From Pseudalkalibacillus hwajinpoensis (GTDB taxonomy: Bacteria > Bacillota > Bacilli > Bacillales > Guptibacillaceae): 64,000 nt of DNA. Location: the NCBI RefSeq assembly GCF_039851965.1, contig NZ_CP156674.1, forward strand, positions 1,488,001 to 1,552,000, in the 5' to 3' direction. The position numbers were made by a program, and so were the translations under genes. The notes beneath the pieces are model-generated. The model was not told the origin of the DNA. It saw nothing but the letters and a program-made list of their open reading frames with translations, and searched no databases. Below are positions 1 to 8,786 of the stretch, piece after piece. How positions within the stretch are numbered: the stretch's first letter is position 1; the number at the start of each line of letters is the position of its first letter.

Positions 1-348
1 ATTGAACAGGCTATGGTCGCAGCAGCAAAAGAAGATGAAATGAATCGAACGAATGCGATTGAGCTTACCGAGGTTAAAACAAACGTAACGGAATATAACG
101 AACTAGAAGTAACTGGAACTGTAACGAGCAATGCAACTGTTCCCGTCAACTCGATTGGAGCTTCCTACACAGTATTCGATAGCAACGGTAAAGAGTTTGA
201 TACTGGTGAAGTCTATATCAATCCAGACACACTCTATCCGGAAGATAGTGGTAAGTTTGATTTCATGATTTATGATGTTGGTGAGAATGTTGAGAATCTC
301 GATGAGTTTACAATTAAAATTGATCACTTCACATGGTATCTCGATTAA
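1..348 (+). CDS. FxLYD-domain protein, C-terminal part (cut by window edge)
   Basis: The reading frame is open from the first base, so the N-terminus lies outside the window. The visible 115 residues end in a beta-rich domain (VTGTVTSNATVPVNSIGAS, then YTVFDSNGKEFDTG and a late FDFMI segment) that resembles the FxLYD family of Firmicute surface proteins. Members are usually secreted lipoproteins of unknown function. It ends 18 bases before the serine protease gene on the same strand and is probably co-transcribed with it. The molecular function cannot be stated. Confidence 0.6.
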   Translation: MEQAMVAAAKEDEMNRTNAIELTEVKTNVTEYNELEVTGTVTSNATVPVNSIGASYTVFDSNGKEFDTGEVYINPDTLYPEDSGKFDFMIYDVGENVENLDEFTIKIDHFTWYLD

Positions 349-366
349 TAGAAAGGATTGAGGCGG

Positions 367-1527
367 ATGTCTAAGAAATCTGCTTATCTATCCCTGGCTT
401 TCTCCCTGTTCATCGTAATTGGGGGTGGCTCGGGTTTTTATTTTTTGCACGATTATTATAAAAGTTCAACTGTAGAAGCCACTTCTTCTCTTGGTGAAAA
501 AGTAAAGCCTATTGAACAGGAAGTCGAATCGCTAGATTTAAAGTCAGTGATTCATGAAACCCAAAAAAGCGTTGTTCAAATTGAAGTCAACTTAAAGGAC
601 GGCACTTCGTCAGGATCAGGCTTCCTCTACAACTCTGATGGCGATGTAATTACAAACGCCCATGTTATAGAAGGGGCTGAAAAGATCATTGTTAAAACCT
701 CGGATGCCAAACAGTTCGAAGCTCAGATTATTGGTATGGGTGAGACAACTGATATTGCTGTTATTCGTGTACCCGGATTAAAGGATTATTCCCCACTTCC
801 GGTGACTGAATCAAGAATGGCAGAAGTCGGTGATGATATCATTGCGCTTGGAAGCCCACTTGGTCTCCAGAACACGGTAACTACAGGAATTATCAGTGGC
901 CTTGATCGGAAGTTTATTCTCGAACCCTACCGGTATGAGCATATCTATCAAATATCTGCCCCTATTACAAATGGAAACAGCGGCGGTCCGTTAATTGATG
1001 GAAAAACGGGAGAAGCCATAGCCATTAACTCAGCAGGAACAGATACTGGTGCGATTGGCTTTAGTATTCCCCTCCCAAATGTAATTGAGCAAATCAAAAA
1101 GTGGACAGAAGAGCCTGGAGAGATAACAGTAAATGAAGAAAGCAAAGAAGCCATCTCGACTCCCCAGGGGCTTACTGGTGAGGACTTTAAAGAGAATGCT
1201 ACGTATCTACTTGGCTACTTTTATGAAAGCCTATCAACACAAGACTACGTAACCGCTTATTCCCTGCTTGGGAGTCGGTGGCAAAGTAATATGACGTATG
1301 AGAGTTTCAGAAATGGTTATATTCACACCCTGGATGTTGAGGTCTCGAATATGACTGGGAGCTTAAACAAAACAAACGATGAGGTAAAGGTAACGGCAAC
1401 GATTAAAGCGGATGAGCGAACTGAAGATAAAAAGACTACAACATCTCTTTATAATGTGACCTACCAGATTGGCTATGAGAATGATCAATTGAAAATTCTT
1501 AGCGGAAAGGCTGAGAAATTGAAGTAG
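367..1527 (+). CDS. Membrane-anchored trypsin-like (S1C/HtrA-type) serine protease
   Basis: 386 residues from ATG 367. A TTG lies in frame at 358, but GAAAGGA at 351-357 is correctly spaced only for the ATG. One N-terminal membrane segment (about residues 7-27) anchors an extracellular protease domain. The catalytic triad is visible: His99 in TNAHVI, Asp129 in TTDIAVIRV and Ser205 in GNSGGPL. There is no PDZ domain. Instead the C-terminal 140 residues look like an NTF2-like alpha+beta domain (GYFYESLSTQDYVTAYSLLG), as in some Bacillus cell-envelope proteases. It probably degrades damaged exported proteins; the substrate is unknown. A second HtrA-type gene, with a PDZ domain, lies at 40607-41815. 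Confidence 0.85.
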   Translation: MSKKSAYLSLAFSLFIVIGGGSGFYFLHDYYKSSTVEATSSLGEKVKPIEQEVESLDLKSVIHETQKSVVQIEVNLKDGTSSGSGFLYNSDGDVITNAHVIEGAEKIIVKTSDAKQFEAQIIGMGETTDIAVIRVPGLKDYSPLPVTESRMAEVGDDIIALGSPLGLQNTVTTGIISGLDRKFILEPYRYEHIYQISAPITNGNSGGPLIDGKTGEAIAINSAGTDTGAIGFSIPLPNVIEQIKKWTEEPGEITVNEESKEAISTPQGLTGEDFKENATYLLGYFYESLSTQDYVTAYSLLGSRWQSNMTYESFRNGYIHTLDVEVSNMTGSLNKTNDEVKVTATIKADERTEDKKTTTSLYNVTYQIGYENDQLKILSGKAEKLK

Positions 1528-1539
1528 AGACATTGAATA

Positions 1540-1586
1540 CTTAAAAAGCTTGAGGGGATTTTCCTTTCAAGCTTTTTAAGTTTTAT
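1540..1586. terminator. Bidirectional rho-independent terminator
   Basis: A perfect 14-base inverted repeat (CTTAAAAAGCTTGA at 1540-1553 and its complement at 1567-1580) is followed by TTTT. It lies between convergent genes and can serve both the protease gene and the ctaG-like gene. Confidence 0.85.
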
Positions 1587-2368
1587 TAATTTGCGAATCT
1601 ATGAGAGCGGGTAGCTCTGAACCATTGATAAAAGAGAATACAAATAAGTGTCGCATCAATAATATCACCGCCATAATACATTAACATCCCACCAGCTTCT
1701 GCATCTGCTACTGTAACACCAACAGGAGGATGAGCGTAAATGTATTTTGACAGTATTCCATGCCCTGCAAAAGCAAGTAAAAACACAATTCCCCGATAAA
1801 TAAACGGATATTGATGCGGGGTAGGATCAATATAGATGATTGATACAGTAAATAGGTAACCTGCTAAAAACACATGGAGATGCACGATCCAATGTAAGAT
1901 AAGACTTTGTTGCATCGCCGCGTATAAATCAGTTGCATAAAGAAACCATAACCCTCCAATATTCAGGAACAATGCAAAGATTGGATGACTAATTAATCTA
2001 ACGAATTTACTTTTTAAAATGGATGAAACTCTTCTTGCTGAAGAAACGCTAAGTGTTCGCAAAACAAGTGTCATGGGGGCAGCGAGAGCTAAAAGGAGTG
2101 GCGCAAGCATACCCAGCAATAAATGCCCCAACATATGTGCAGTAAAATCCACATGAGCTTGTTTCGCCACAGGGCCGACTAGTGCTGCAACTGCACTAAA
2201 AACCCCTAAAAACCAGAGTCCGTAGCGATATAATGGCCACTTCTTTAGACGCTCTTTCCGGCTTGAAACAATTGCAGCTACAAAATATAAAACGAGAATA
2301 CACATAAATGGTGAAATCAGAATTAATTCGTATAACATACTACTCCCATGAATCTGGATGCTAGTCAT
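1586..2368 (-). CDS. ctaG: CtaG-type cytochrome c oxidase assembly membrane protein
   Basis: 260 residues with about seven hydrophobic segments. The pattern HMLGHLLLGMLAPLLLALAA, a second His cluster (LHWIVHLHVFLAGY) and the C-terminal GGDIIDATLICILFYQW match the caa3-type oxidase assembly family (Caa3_CtaG). In B. subtilis, CtaG is needed for active caa3 oxidase and is thought to help copper insertion. This copy is not beside cta structural genes but overlaps a DUF2243 gene by four bases (ATGA), so the pair is co-translated. It may therefore be a paralogue rather than the main CtaG. Confidence 0.75.
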   Translation of the reverse strand: MTSIQIHGSSMLYELILISPFMCILVLYFVAAIVSSRKERLKKWPLYRYGLWFLGVFSAVAALVGPVAKQAHVDFTAHMLGHLLLGMLAPLLLALAAPMTLVLRTLSVSSARRVSSILKSKFVRLISHPIFALFLNIGGLWFLYATDLYAAMQQSLILHWIVHLHVFLAGYLFTVSIIYIDPTPHQYPFIYRGIVFLLAFAGHGILSKYIYAHPPVGVTVADAEAGGMLMYYGGDIIDATLICILFYQWFRATRSHRFAN

Positions 2369-2844
2369 TTATGATAAATTCCGCTGTTTAATTTTCGCTG
2401 CGTTTTTATGAAGAAGAATAAACCTACGATAAGCATCCCAATAGCTGAAAGGTTCCAGACAAGGTCATAGAGAACAACATCCTCTACATAACGGATCTGA
2501 TGAATTCGCAGTAGCTTATGCTGAATGGTTCCGTCGTATAATTGGAATCCACCCATCCCAAGTAACATGCCGCCTATCCATCTTGTTAGCCAGAATGCAC
2601 TTCTACTTCTAAGATCGGCAACGAGAAACAACGATCCAATCGTAGCAAACCAGCTAAAAGCGTGAAACAATCCATCAGATACAAGTCCCATATTCGTCGT
2701 AGATTTATCATAGAAATGATGCCAGTGTAATAATTGATGGAAAATAGTTTCATCTAAGAAAGCTGCAATACCTATACCTAATAAAATTCCTGACCACAAA
2801 TTCCGTTTGGAATACTTGAAGCGATTTAACTTTTCTGATGACAT
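2365..2844 (-). CDS. DUF2243 membrane protein
   Basis: 159 residues and four predicted membrane helices. The family hallmark near the N-terminus is visible (GIGIAAFLDETIFHQLLHWHH), followed by SDGLFHAFSWFATIGS and GGFQLYDGTIQHKLLRIHQI. The conserved histidines suggest metal or haem handling, but no function has been assigned to the family. Its stop overlaps the start of the ctaG-like gene, a pairing that suggests a shared role in terminal oxidase or copper biology (inference). Confidence 0.8.
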   Translation of the reverse strand: MSSEKLNRFKYSKRNLWSGILLGIGIAAFLDETIFHQLLHWHHFYDKSTTNMGLVSDGLFHAFSWFATIGSLFLVADLRSRSAFWLTRWIGGMLLGMGGFQLYDGTIQHKLLRIHQIRYVEDVVLYDLVWNLSAIGMLIVGLFFFIKTQRKLNSGIYHK

Positions 2845-2907
2845 AAGATCACCCCTTCTCCCTAAAAAAAGTGCATGAAAAGTTATATAGAGGCTTACCT
2901 GTCCTCA

Positions 2908-3795
2908 TCACCTATTGGGGAAAAAACCTTCCTGAGAAATATGAATTGCCTCAGCAGGATAAACTTTTTCCAATCTTTTTTTTATTTTCAAGTAGGCTCT
3001 ACGGTCATACCAGTCAGCAAATCCATTCTCTTCAAAAAGCTTACGAATTCCTAGTTGCTCTGTTCGCTTTCCACCGCTGCCATCTCCCATAAAGAAATCG
3101 TCTAGCGTAACGCGACTTGTAGCTTCTGAAAGCTTCTCAGGAAACTTTTCCGAACATGGAAGAAGCGGTGCCACCGCTGCCTGAGCAGGTATACCTGCTT
3201 CCCTCAATTCCTGAAGCGCTTTTAAGCGGCCTGCGATCGGAGGTGCTGAAGGAGCGAAAATTTTACGTACTGAATCAAGATCTGTTTCCACCGTGATACT
3301 GACCAGCACTTTATTATTCAATTTCCTAAGGAGGTCGATGTCCCTCGTGACAAGCGGTGAACGAGTTTGAAGAAACAAGAAATCGGGCTGCTGATCTACC
3401 ATAGCTTCAAGTATGTCTCTCGTTAAACTGGTCTTATAGTCAATGGGCTGGTAAGGATCTGTCGATGATGACATAAAGATCGATACCTTCCCCTTTTTCC
3501 GTGCCTTTGGTATTTCCTTTTTCACTAGAGCTACTGCATTCTCTTTAATATCAACCCACTCTCCCCAATCCTCCTCACGAAATAGGGCAATTGGCATTCT
3601 TCGAACATAGCAATATGAGCACCCGAATGCACAGCCTGCATAGGGATTTAGTGTATGGCTGTAACCGTGAAGGAATCCGCTCCCTTTCGTTAGGATCGAC
3701 CGGGATGTTCGAGTATTAACTGAAGGTTTCACCAAATCCCCCTCCTTTGCTGTAAGTTTAGCACAATTAGAACGTACATTCCCACTAATGAACAT
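2908..3795 (-). CDS. SPL-family radical SAM protein
   Basis: 295 residues starting at ATG 3795, with GGGAGGT eight bases upstream. The radical SAM cluster motif CAFGCSYCYVRRMP binds the 4Fe-4S cluster. It is followed by SIFMSSSTDPYQPIDYKTSLTR and LVSITVETDLDSVRKIFAP, typical of proteins related to spore photoproduct lyase and the Rv2578c group. Those relatives are annotated as DNA repair enzymes mostly by similarity, and the substrate here is unknown. The gene stands alone between two unrelated transcription units. Confidence 0.8.
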   Translation of the reverse strand: MFISGNVRSNCAKLTAKEGDLVKPSVNTRTSRSILTKGSGFLHGYSHTLNPYAGCAFGCSYCYVRRMPIALFREEDWGEWVDIKENAVALVKKEIPKARKKGKVSIFMSSSTDPYQPIDYKTSLTRDILEAMVDQQPDFLFLQTRSPLVTRDIDLLRKLNNKVLVSITVETDLDSVRKIFAPSAPPIAGRLKALQELREAGIPAQAAVAPLLPCSEKFPEKLSEATSRVTLDDFFMGDGSGGKRTEQLGIRKLFEENGFADWYDRRAYLKIKKRLEKVYPAEAIHISQEGFFPNR

Positions 3796-3876
3796 CTATT
3801 GTGACCTCCCTAACCAACTGTGTCTAATAAAAATGAATTAATTGGGCAAGGTAAAAATGGAAAGGTGGTAGTTACA

Positions 3877-4287
3877 ATGAAACGATTTCCATTTACCATA
3901 ATTGTTCTATTCCTTCTCGTGTCTCCACTTAAAACATTTGCGGCTGGTCCTGTTCAACTCGTTCAGGGAAAATGTCCCGAAGGTGATCGTATTTCCAATA
4001 CCAGTTTCGATAAAAAGTTATCTTCACAGGCCACGATCTTTCTCAGTGGCCTTATGGCAAATAAGCAGGACGTAAAAACCTGGCAAGTTTTAACGATTGC
4101 TCCGTTAAAGAAGAACTCCAACTATTATTCCCCCGCTGTTAAAACATGCAAACAACGGATCGCCGACAACTCTTATCTCATCGATGTCCTCGTTACGATG
4201 CAAACCGGTCATCTTCCCTATCGCATGCATCTGTTTGCAACTAAAGATAAGAAAAAATGGACAATCTGGGGGCTAACAAGTTATTAA
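3877..4287 (+). CDS. Hypothetical secreted protein
   Basis: 136 residues from ATG 3877, preceded by AAAGGTGG; an in-frame start at 3820 has no ribosome site. A signal peptide is clear (MKRFPFTIIVLFLLVSP, then LKTFAA with cleavage after AxA). The mature part has two cysteines (GKCPEG and VKTCKQ) that could form a disulphide, and ends in HLFATKDKKKWTIWGLTSY. I do not recognise a family. It is divergent from the radical SAM gene. Confidence 0.6.
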   Translation: MKRFPFTIIVLFLLVSPLKTFAAGPVQLVQGKCPEGDRISNTSFDKKLSSQATIFLSGLMANKQDVKTWQVLTIAPLKKNSNYYSPAVKTCKQRIADNSYLIDVLVTMQTGHLPYRMHLFATKDKKKWTIWGLTSY

Positions 4288-4393
4288 TGTTTGAAGATAT
4301 GATCTTCACCATCACAAACTAATTGAGCGTACAAGCTAGCCAAAAGGTACTCATGTACGCATCCACTTCTTCTCCTGTTTCACATAGGAGACA

Positions 4394-4424
4394 CGCCCGG
4401 TTAGGACGCTGACCGGGTTCTTTA
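4394..4424. terminator. Terminator between convergent genes
   Basis: CCCGGT at 4396 pairs with ACCGGG at 4413, with extra AG/CT pairs in the stem, followed by TTCTTT on the plus strand. It separates the secreted hypothetical protein from citR. Confidence 0.65.
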
Positions 4425-5300
4425 ATGCATATATTTTTCTATGAACTCCTTAAAAATAGTCGCTTCTTCCGTTAAGTGATGAAAAACCATATACGTATAA
4501 ACCTCAGGCAAACGCATGTCTCCTGTCTCGACTTCAAGCATTCTTCCTTCAAAAAGCTCTCTCTGAACGGAAGAACGCGGTAAGAATGAAAACCCCAGTC
4601 CTTCTTCAATAAACCGCTTCGTAATATGAACCTGTGAGACGACCATCGTTCGTATCCCCTCCTGTCTTGAACGCAACTCAATTAAAAGATCATCCCAGTA
4701 TCCTGGATGGTTATGCGTTAACAGCGTCGAGCTATGGCAGAAATCATTAAGCGAAAGGGGCAGACTTGTTTCCGAATCGCCACCATCATGTGGCACGACA
4801 AGAACGATTGGATCACCTCCAATTTTTTCATTAATGAGATGGGGATGGACGGCTTTCATTCGTGATAAACCAAAATCAGCCTCATTTTTTGCAATCATTT
4901 CTCCTATATCATTTGACTCGCTTACTTTAACAACAACCTCAATGGAGGGATGATGCTTCATAAATTGTTGAAGGACATAAGGAAGAACCGTTGCCGCAAT
5001 AAGCGGTGACACGGCTATGGTTAACTTCCGATGATACCCCTGCTTCCAGCCTGTCATATGCTGCAGGCTTTGCTCATGCTGTTCAAGCATCCTCTTCGCA
5101 TGTGGAAGATACTGTCTACCTGCTTCCGAAAGAACAACTCTTCTCCCACTTTTTATGAAAAGCTTACTTTCGATACTCTTTTCCAACTGTTGAATATGAA
5201 CCGTCACGGTGGGCTGCGCTAAAAATAGTTTTTCTGACGCTTCTCTGAAGTTTTCATACGTTGCTGCGGCAACAAAGGTACGAAGCCAATTGATGTTCAT
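4422..5300 (-). CDS. citR: LysR-type regulator of the divergent citrate synthase gene
   Basis: 292 residues with an N-terminal winged helix-turn-helix (MNINWLRTFVAAATYENFRE, then LFLAQPTVTVHIQQLEKSI) and a LysR substrate-binding domain. It is transcribed divergently from a citrate synthase gene, exactly the citR/citA arrangement of B. subtilis, where CitR represses citA. The A+T-rich 119-base gap contains an inverted repeat fit for a LysR-type operator. The name rests on family plus position. Confidence 0.75.
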   Translation of the reverse strand: MNINWLRTFVAAATYENFREASEKLFLAQPTVTVHIQQLEKSIESKLFIKSGRRVVLSEAGRQYLPHAKRMLEQHEQSLQHMTGWKQGYHRKLTIAVSPLIAATVLPYVLQQFMKHHPSIEVVVKVSESNDIGEMIAKNEADFGLSRMKAVHPHLINEKIGGDPIVLVVPHDGGDSETSLPLSLNDFCHSSTLLTHNHPGYWDDLLIELRSRQEGIRTMVVSQVHITKRFIEEGLGFSFLPRSSVQRELFEGRMLEVETGDMRLPEVYTYMVFHHLTEEATIFKEFIEKYMH

Positions 5301-5334
5301 CTATGCTTGCCACTCCAATCAATAGTGATTCTTT

Positions 5335-5362
5335 ATTAATAAACCAATTATTATTTATTAGT
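5335..5362. promoter_or_regulatory. Candidate CitR operator
   Basis: ATTAATAAA at 5335-5343 and TTTATTAGT at 5354-5362 form an inverted repeat (8 of 9 positions) around 10 bases in the citR/citA intergenic region. Size and position suit a LysR-type binding site controlling both genes (inference). Confidence 0.5.
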
Positions 5363-5419
5363 CATAATCATATCGAAACGATAGACTGATAACAAGAACA
5401 ATAGATTGGAGATGAGAAT

Positions 5420-6511
5420 ATGATTCACGCTGGACTTGAAGGAATTGTCGCGGCAGATTCCAAAATCAGTCTTGTCGACGGAGAAAACGGACTTCTCGTT
5501 TATAGAGGGGAATGGGCTGAATCCATTGCCAAACATTACTCATTTGAAGAAGCGACTTACTTTCTCTGGCATGGCTCGGCCCCTAAAAAAACGCAGTTTG
5601 ATAATATCACATCCGAGTTTGGACAGGCGAGACACCTAACAGCCGCTCAAAAGAAAATCATTGATCTATTGCCGGAAAGCATGGAAATAATGGCTGTCAT
5701 TCGAACGATTTTATCGTCAATGGGAGAAGAAGACTTCCAGTTCCCGGCAACACATACACAAGGCATGCGTCTTCTTGGTATCATTCCAACGATTATTGCC
5801 TACCGTTACCGAAGCCAAAAAGGGCTACCTATCATTGATCCAGATGACAAGCTATCTCACGTTGGTAACTTCTTGTATATGCTAAAAGGAGAAACGCCTG
5901 TCGAACAGCATGTAAAAGCATTGACTGCTTATTTTATTCTTACAATGGAACACGGACTAAACGCCTCCACTTTTACAGCACGGGTTATTGCTTCAACAGA
6001 AAGTGACCTTGTTTCAGCTATAACCGGTGCAATCGGAGCTATGAAAGGCCCACTTCATGGGGGTGCACCAACCGGCGTAATTGATTTGCTGGAAGAAATC
6101 AAACACGACGGCAATTCTGAGAGAGTTTTACGAAAAAAACTTGAGAACCGAGAGAAGCTAATGGGATTTGGCCATCGCATTTATAAAACAAGAGACCCAC
6201 GCGCTGCAGCGCTTAGCGAGATTACCTCCAATTTTTACGACGATGAAGAGTTTTCATTGGCTCACGAGGTAGAAGATACAGCTGTCAGACTACTAAAGGA
6301 ATATAAGCCTGACAGAAAGCTTTATGCGAATGTGGAGTACTATGCTGCTGCAATCCTTCGAGCGATCGAATTACCTACAGAACTATTCACCCCAACCTTC
6401 ACCGCCGCACGATGCGCCGGCTGGATCGCACACGTATTCGAACAAAATGAAAACAACCGGATCATTAGACCCTCTTCTGTTTATAGTGGAGAGATGCCAG
6501 AGTATAGATGA
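5420..6511 (+). CDS. citA: Citrate synthase
   Basis: 363 residues; ATG 5420 follows GGAGATGAG. It condenses oxaloacetate and acetyl-CoA to citrate, the entry step of the TCA cycle. Active-site segments are present: MEHGLNASTFTARVI with the substrate-binding His, MKGPLHGGAP with the second His, and GFGHRIYKTRDPRA with the conserved GHR/Asp region; RPSSVYSG ends the protein. The length fits the short bacterial type. Divergent citR points to the citA isozyme, which is minor in B. subtilis, rather than citZ. Confidence 0.88.
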   Translation: MIHAGLEGIVAADSKISLVDGENGLLVYRGEWAESIAKHYSFEEATYFLWHGSAPKKTQFDNITSEFGQARHLTAAQKKIIDLLPESMEIMAVIRTILSSMGEEDFQFPATHTQGMRLLGIIPTIIAYRYRSQKGLPIIDPDDKLSHVGNFLYMLKGETPVEQHVKALTAYFILTMEHGLNASTFTARVIASTESDLVSAITGAIGAMKGPLHGGAPTGVIDLLEEIKHDGNSERVLRKKLENREKLMGFGHRIYKTRDPRAAALSEITSNFYDDEEFSLAHEVEDTAVRLLKEYKPDRKLYANVEYYAAAILRAIELPTELFTPTFTAARCAGWIAHVFEQNENNRIIRPSSVYSGEMPEYR

Positions 6512-6611
6512 TTGAGCGGCATGCGGCTAGTGCGCTGGTGCCTGTCACTACCCGCTTTATGTCGAGCTACGTCGAAAGTGGTGCTACGCATACGCTTTAT
6601 TGGCCAAATCA

Positions 6612-6645
6612 AAAAGCTGTCGGATATCCGGCAGCTTTTCATTCT
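6612..6645. terminator. Bidirectional terminator between citA and queC
   Basis: AAAAGCTG at 6612 and CAGCTTTT at 6632 flank CGGATATCCG, giving a nearly perfect 28-base palindrome followed by C-ATTCTTT on plus and a T-rich run on minus. It ends both convergent units. Confidence 0.8.
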
Positions 6646-6649
6646 TTCA

Positions 6650-7324
6650 TTATGCTTTATATGGAATCGGATCAACAGCGCCCGCATCCTCAAAGCCTTT
6701 AAGACGAAGGCGGCAGCTATCGCACTCGCCACATGCCTCTTCCTCACCATTATAGCAAGACGTCGTTAGTTCATAAGGGACATTAAGTCTGAGTCCTTCT
6801 TCAACGGTTTTTCCTTTTGTCAGGTTAATAAGTGGTGTTTCGATGACCATTTTACTACCTGTAGCCCCTGCTTTCGTTGCAAGGTTCACTGTTTCATTCA
6901 TGCTCTCGATAAACTCAGGTCTACAGTCTGGATATCCACTGTAATCCACTGCAGAAACACCGATATAAATGGCTTCTGCCCCGATTACTTCAGCATAAGC
7001 TGAGGCTAACGAGAGAAAGATCATATTACGAGCCGGTACGTACGTCACCGGAATTTCATCTTCCGCCAGATCTGTTGGCACATCGATGGAATCGTCCGTT
7101 AGTGCACTTCCACCAATTTGATTCAAGAAACTGATATTCACAATGCGGTGATCCGGCGCGTTGTAATGGTCAGCTACTTTTTTAGCCTGTTCCACTTCAC
7201 GGTTATGTTTCTGTCCATAATGAAAAGTAATCGGATAGAGTTCATATCCCTTTTCCTTCGCAATTCCCATGCATGTTGTACTATCCAATCCTCCGCTTAG
7301 AACAATAACTGCTTTTTTACTCAT
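6650..7324 (-). CDS. queC: 7-cyano-7-deazaguanine (preQ0) synthase
   Basis: 224 residues from ATG 7324, which has GAGGTG six bases upstream; the in-frame GTG at 7333 overlaps that site and is not the start. QueC converts 7-carboxy-7-deazaguanine to preQ0 with ATP and ammonia. Visible are the PP-loop LSGGLDSTTC, VPARNMIF, and the C-terminal zinc site CYNGEEEACGECDSCRLR. It is the last gene of queDEC, one base after the queE stop. Confidence 0.93.
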   Translation of the reverse strand: MSKKAVIVLSGGLDSTTCMGIAKEKGYELYPITFHYGQKHNREVEQAKKVADHYNAPDHRIVNISFLNQIGGSALTDDSIDVPTDLAEDEIPVTYVPARNMIFLSLASAYAEVIGAEAIYIGVSAVDYSGYPDCRPEFIESMNETVNLATKAGATGSKMVIETPLINLTKGKTVEEGLRLNVPYELTTSCYNGEEEACGECDSCRLRLKGFEDAGAVDPIPYKA

Positions 7325-7325
7325 G

Positions 7326-8054
7326 TTACACACCTCGTTTATTAGGATCCCAGATGATTTTGTGAAGCTGCATGCTAAGCTTCACATTGCTTAAGCCTGC
7401 CTCAAGTATTTTTTCAACTAGCTTATGCGGTGGCATTGTTTCCCACACAGGACTATAAAGCACCTGCCCTTTATTGTGATGCTCAGCAACGATATCAGAA
7501 GCAACCTGAAAATCTTCGTCTGATCCAATCACGAACTTAATTTCATCCTGCTGATCAAGTAGATCAAAATTATCATGCAGCATGCGGTGTTGTTCACCTG
7601 AATCCGGAAGTTTATAGTCCATCACAAAGCGAACCTTCTTCTCCCATTTCTGCGATTCATTTCGAACCGCTTCATATGGGGTAAGATCAATTGCCCCATT
7701 TGTTTCGATATGAATATCTTCAATGTGCGGAAGATCTACCATCGCCTGGATAAGCGCCATTGATTTCTCACGATGTATTAATGGCTCCCCGCCAGTGAAA
7801 CAAATATGGCGGCTTTTGTATTGCTTAATCTGGTTCACAATCGTCTCTATAGACGCTGTGTACTCCGCCTTATCTGGTGCATAGCTATATGGTGTATCAC
7901 ACCAGCTACAGCGTAAATTGCAGTGAAAGACGCGCACAAAAACGGTTGGAAAGCCCGCACGCGTTCCCTCTCCTTCCACTGTTTCAAACACTTCTACCAT
8001 TGGCATTTCCCAGTTCATATATTCTGTACGTTCAGGTAAAATCCATTTATTCAT
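7326..8054 (-). CDS. queE: 7-carboxy-7-deazaguanine synthase (radical SAM)
   Basis: 242 residues. QueE rearranges 6-carboxytetrahydropterin to 7-carboxy-7-deazaguanine using SAM. The cluster-binding motif is CNLRCSWCDTPYSY, the N-terminal EVFETVEGEGTRAGFPTVFV is typical of QueE, and FTGGEPLIH is the SAM-contacting GGEP motif. It overlaps the end of queD by eight bases, so translation is coupled. Confidence 0.93.
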   Translation of the reverse strand: MNKWILPERTEYMNWEMPMVEVFETVEGEGTRAGFPTVFVRVFHCNLRCSWCDTPYSYAPDKAEYTASIETIVNQIKQYKSRHICFTGGEPLIHREKSMALIQAMVDLPHIEDIHIETNGAIDLTPYEAVRNESQKWEKKVRFVMDYKLPDSGEQHRMLHDNFDLLDQQDEIKFVIGSDEDFQVASDIVAEHHNKGQVLYSPVWETMPPHKLVEKILEAGLSNVKLSMQLHKIIWDPNKRGV

Positions 8055-8523
8055 TTTTTTCCATCCATTCCCGCTTTAGCGTTGCGTAGCTTGTTGGTGT
8101 TTCATAGAGTACGAGTTCTTCCAGACGCTGGCCGTTGTCTTTCATGTTGCGTTCAACTAGTGCCTGGTCTAACTGCTCCCACATCCAAACAATCATATTC
8201 TCAGCCGTTGTGTTCATGTTAGGAAGGACTTCATTTAAATAATGGTGATCCAATTTCGAATCAATCACTTCTTTAAACAATGTTTTAATTTCACCGAAAT
8301 CAACGGAAATGCCGATCTCATTCACGAAGCCACTAATTGTGATAACCACTTTATACGTATGCCCGTGCATGCTCTTGCATTTTCCTTCGTAGCAATGCAA
8401 ATGATGCGCGGCATCGAAAGTAAATTCCTTTGTGACGGCTACTCGTTTATGATGATACTTTAATTCGCTTTTCTGAATATCTTCTCCAAGTACTTCAACT
8501 TTCTTTGGAATCATATAAGACAT
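8047..8523 (-). CDS. queD: 6-carboxy-5,6,7,8-tetrahydropterin synthase
   Basis: 158 residues. QueD makes 6-carboxytetrahydropterin from dihydroneopterin triphosphate. The zinc ligands are visible in FDAAHHLHCYEGKCKSMHGHTY, with the catalytic Cys in that segment; VDFGEIK and LDHHYLNEVLPN..TTAEN are family landmarks. ATG 8523 and ATG 8514 are both possible. The first sits directly after a T run and a hairpin holding an AAGGGGG Shine-Dalgarno, part of the preQ1-responsive leader. First gene of queDEC; queF is elsewhere (39698). Confidence 0.92.
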   Translation of the reverse strand: MSYMIPKKVEVLGEDIQKSELKYHHKRVAVTKEFTFDAAHHLHCYEGKCKSMHGHTYKVVITISGFVNEIGISVDFGEIKTLFKEVIDSKLDHHYLNEVLPNMNTTAENMIVWMWEQLDQALVERNMKDNGQRLEELVLYETPTSYATLKREWMEKNE

Positions 8524-8557
8524 AAAAAAAGCCCCCTTCTTTATTCAGTAAAGGGAG
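8524..8557 (-). promoter_or_regulatory. Expression platform hairpin of the queD preQ1 riboswitch
   Basis: CTCCCTT (8557-8551) can pair with AAGGGGG (8538-8532), and seven Ts follow directly before the ATG. The 3' arm is also the Shine-Dalgarno, so the structure could act as a terminator, as a ribosome-site lid, or both. TCCCT in its 5' arm (8556-8552) is complementary to the AGGGA (8580-8576) at the aptamer 3' end, giving a simple two-state switch. Confidence 0.65.
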
Positions 8558-8576
8558 ACACATGAAAAACCATGGT

Positions 8577-8618
8577 CCCTAGTTTTGATTTACGAGAGGA
8601 GGGAATTACGAACTCTCC
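8577..8618 (-). ncRNA. preQ1-I riboswitch controlling queDEC
   Basis: On the minus strand, GAGAG (8617-8613) pairs with CTCTC (8598-8594) as P1. The loop starts TTCGTA and contains CCCT (8603-8600), which can pair with AGGG (8580-8577) across an A-rich tail (ATCAAAACT). This is the H-type pseudoknot of class I preQ1 aptamers. The same TTCGTAA and ATCAAAACTA elements recur before queF at 39650, which supports the call. PreQ1 binding should reduce expression of its own biosynthetic genes. Confidence 0.8.
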
Positions 8619-8786
8619 AACCTGATAATAATATCATAACATGGTTAAACAGAAAAGAATTCGGTAATTCTATCCTTCCTTAAAGTATAGTAACGTCACA
8701 ATTAAGCATGACAGGATTTAAATATTTCAAGCAAACTTATAAGTGGTAATAATTTACTAATCAAAAATGAAAGAGGTGAATGTTGT

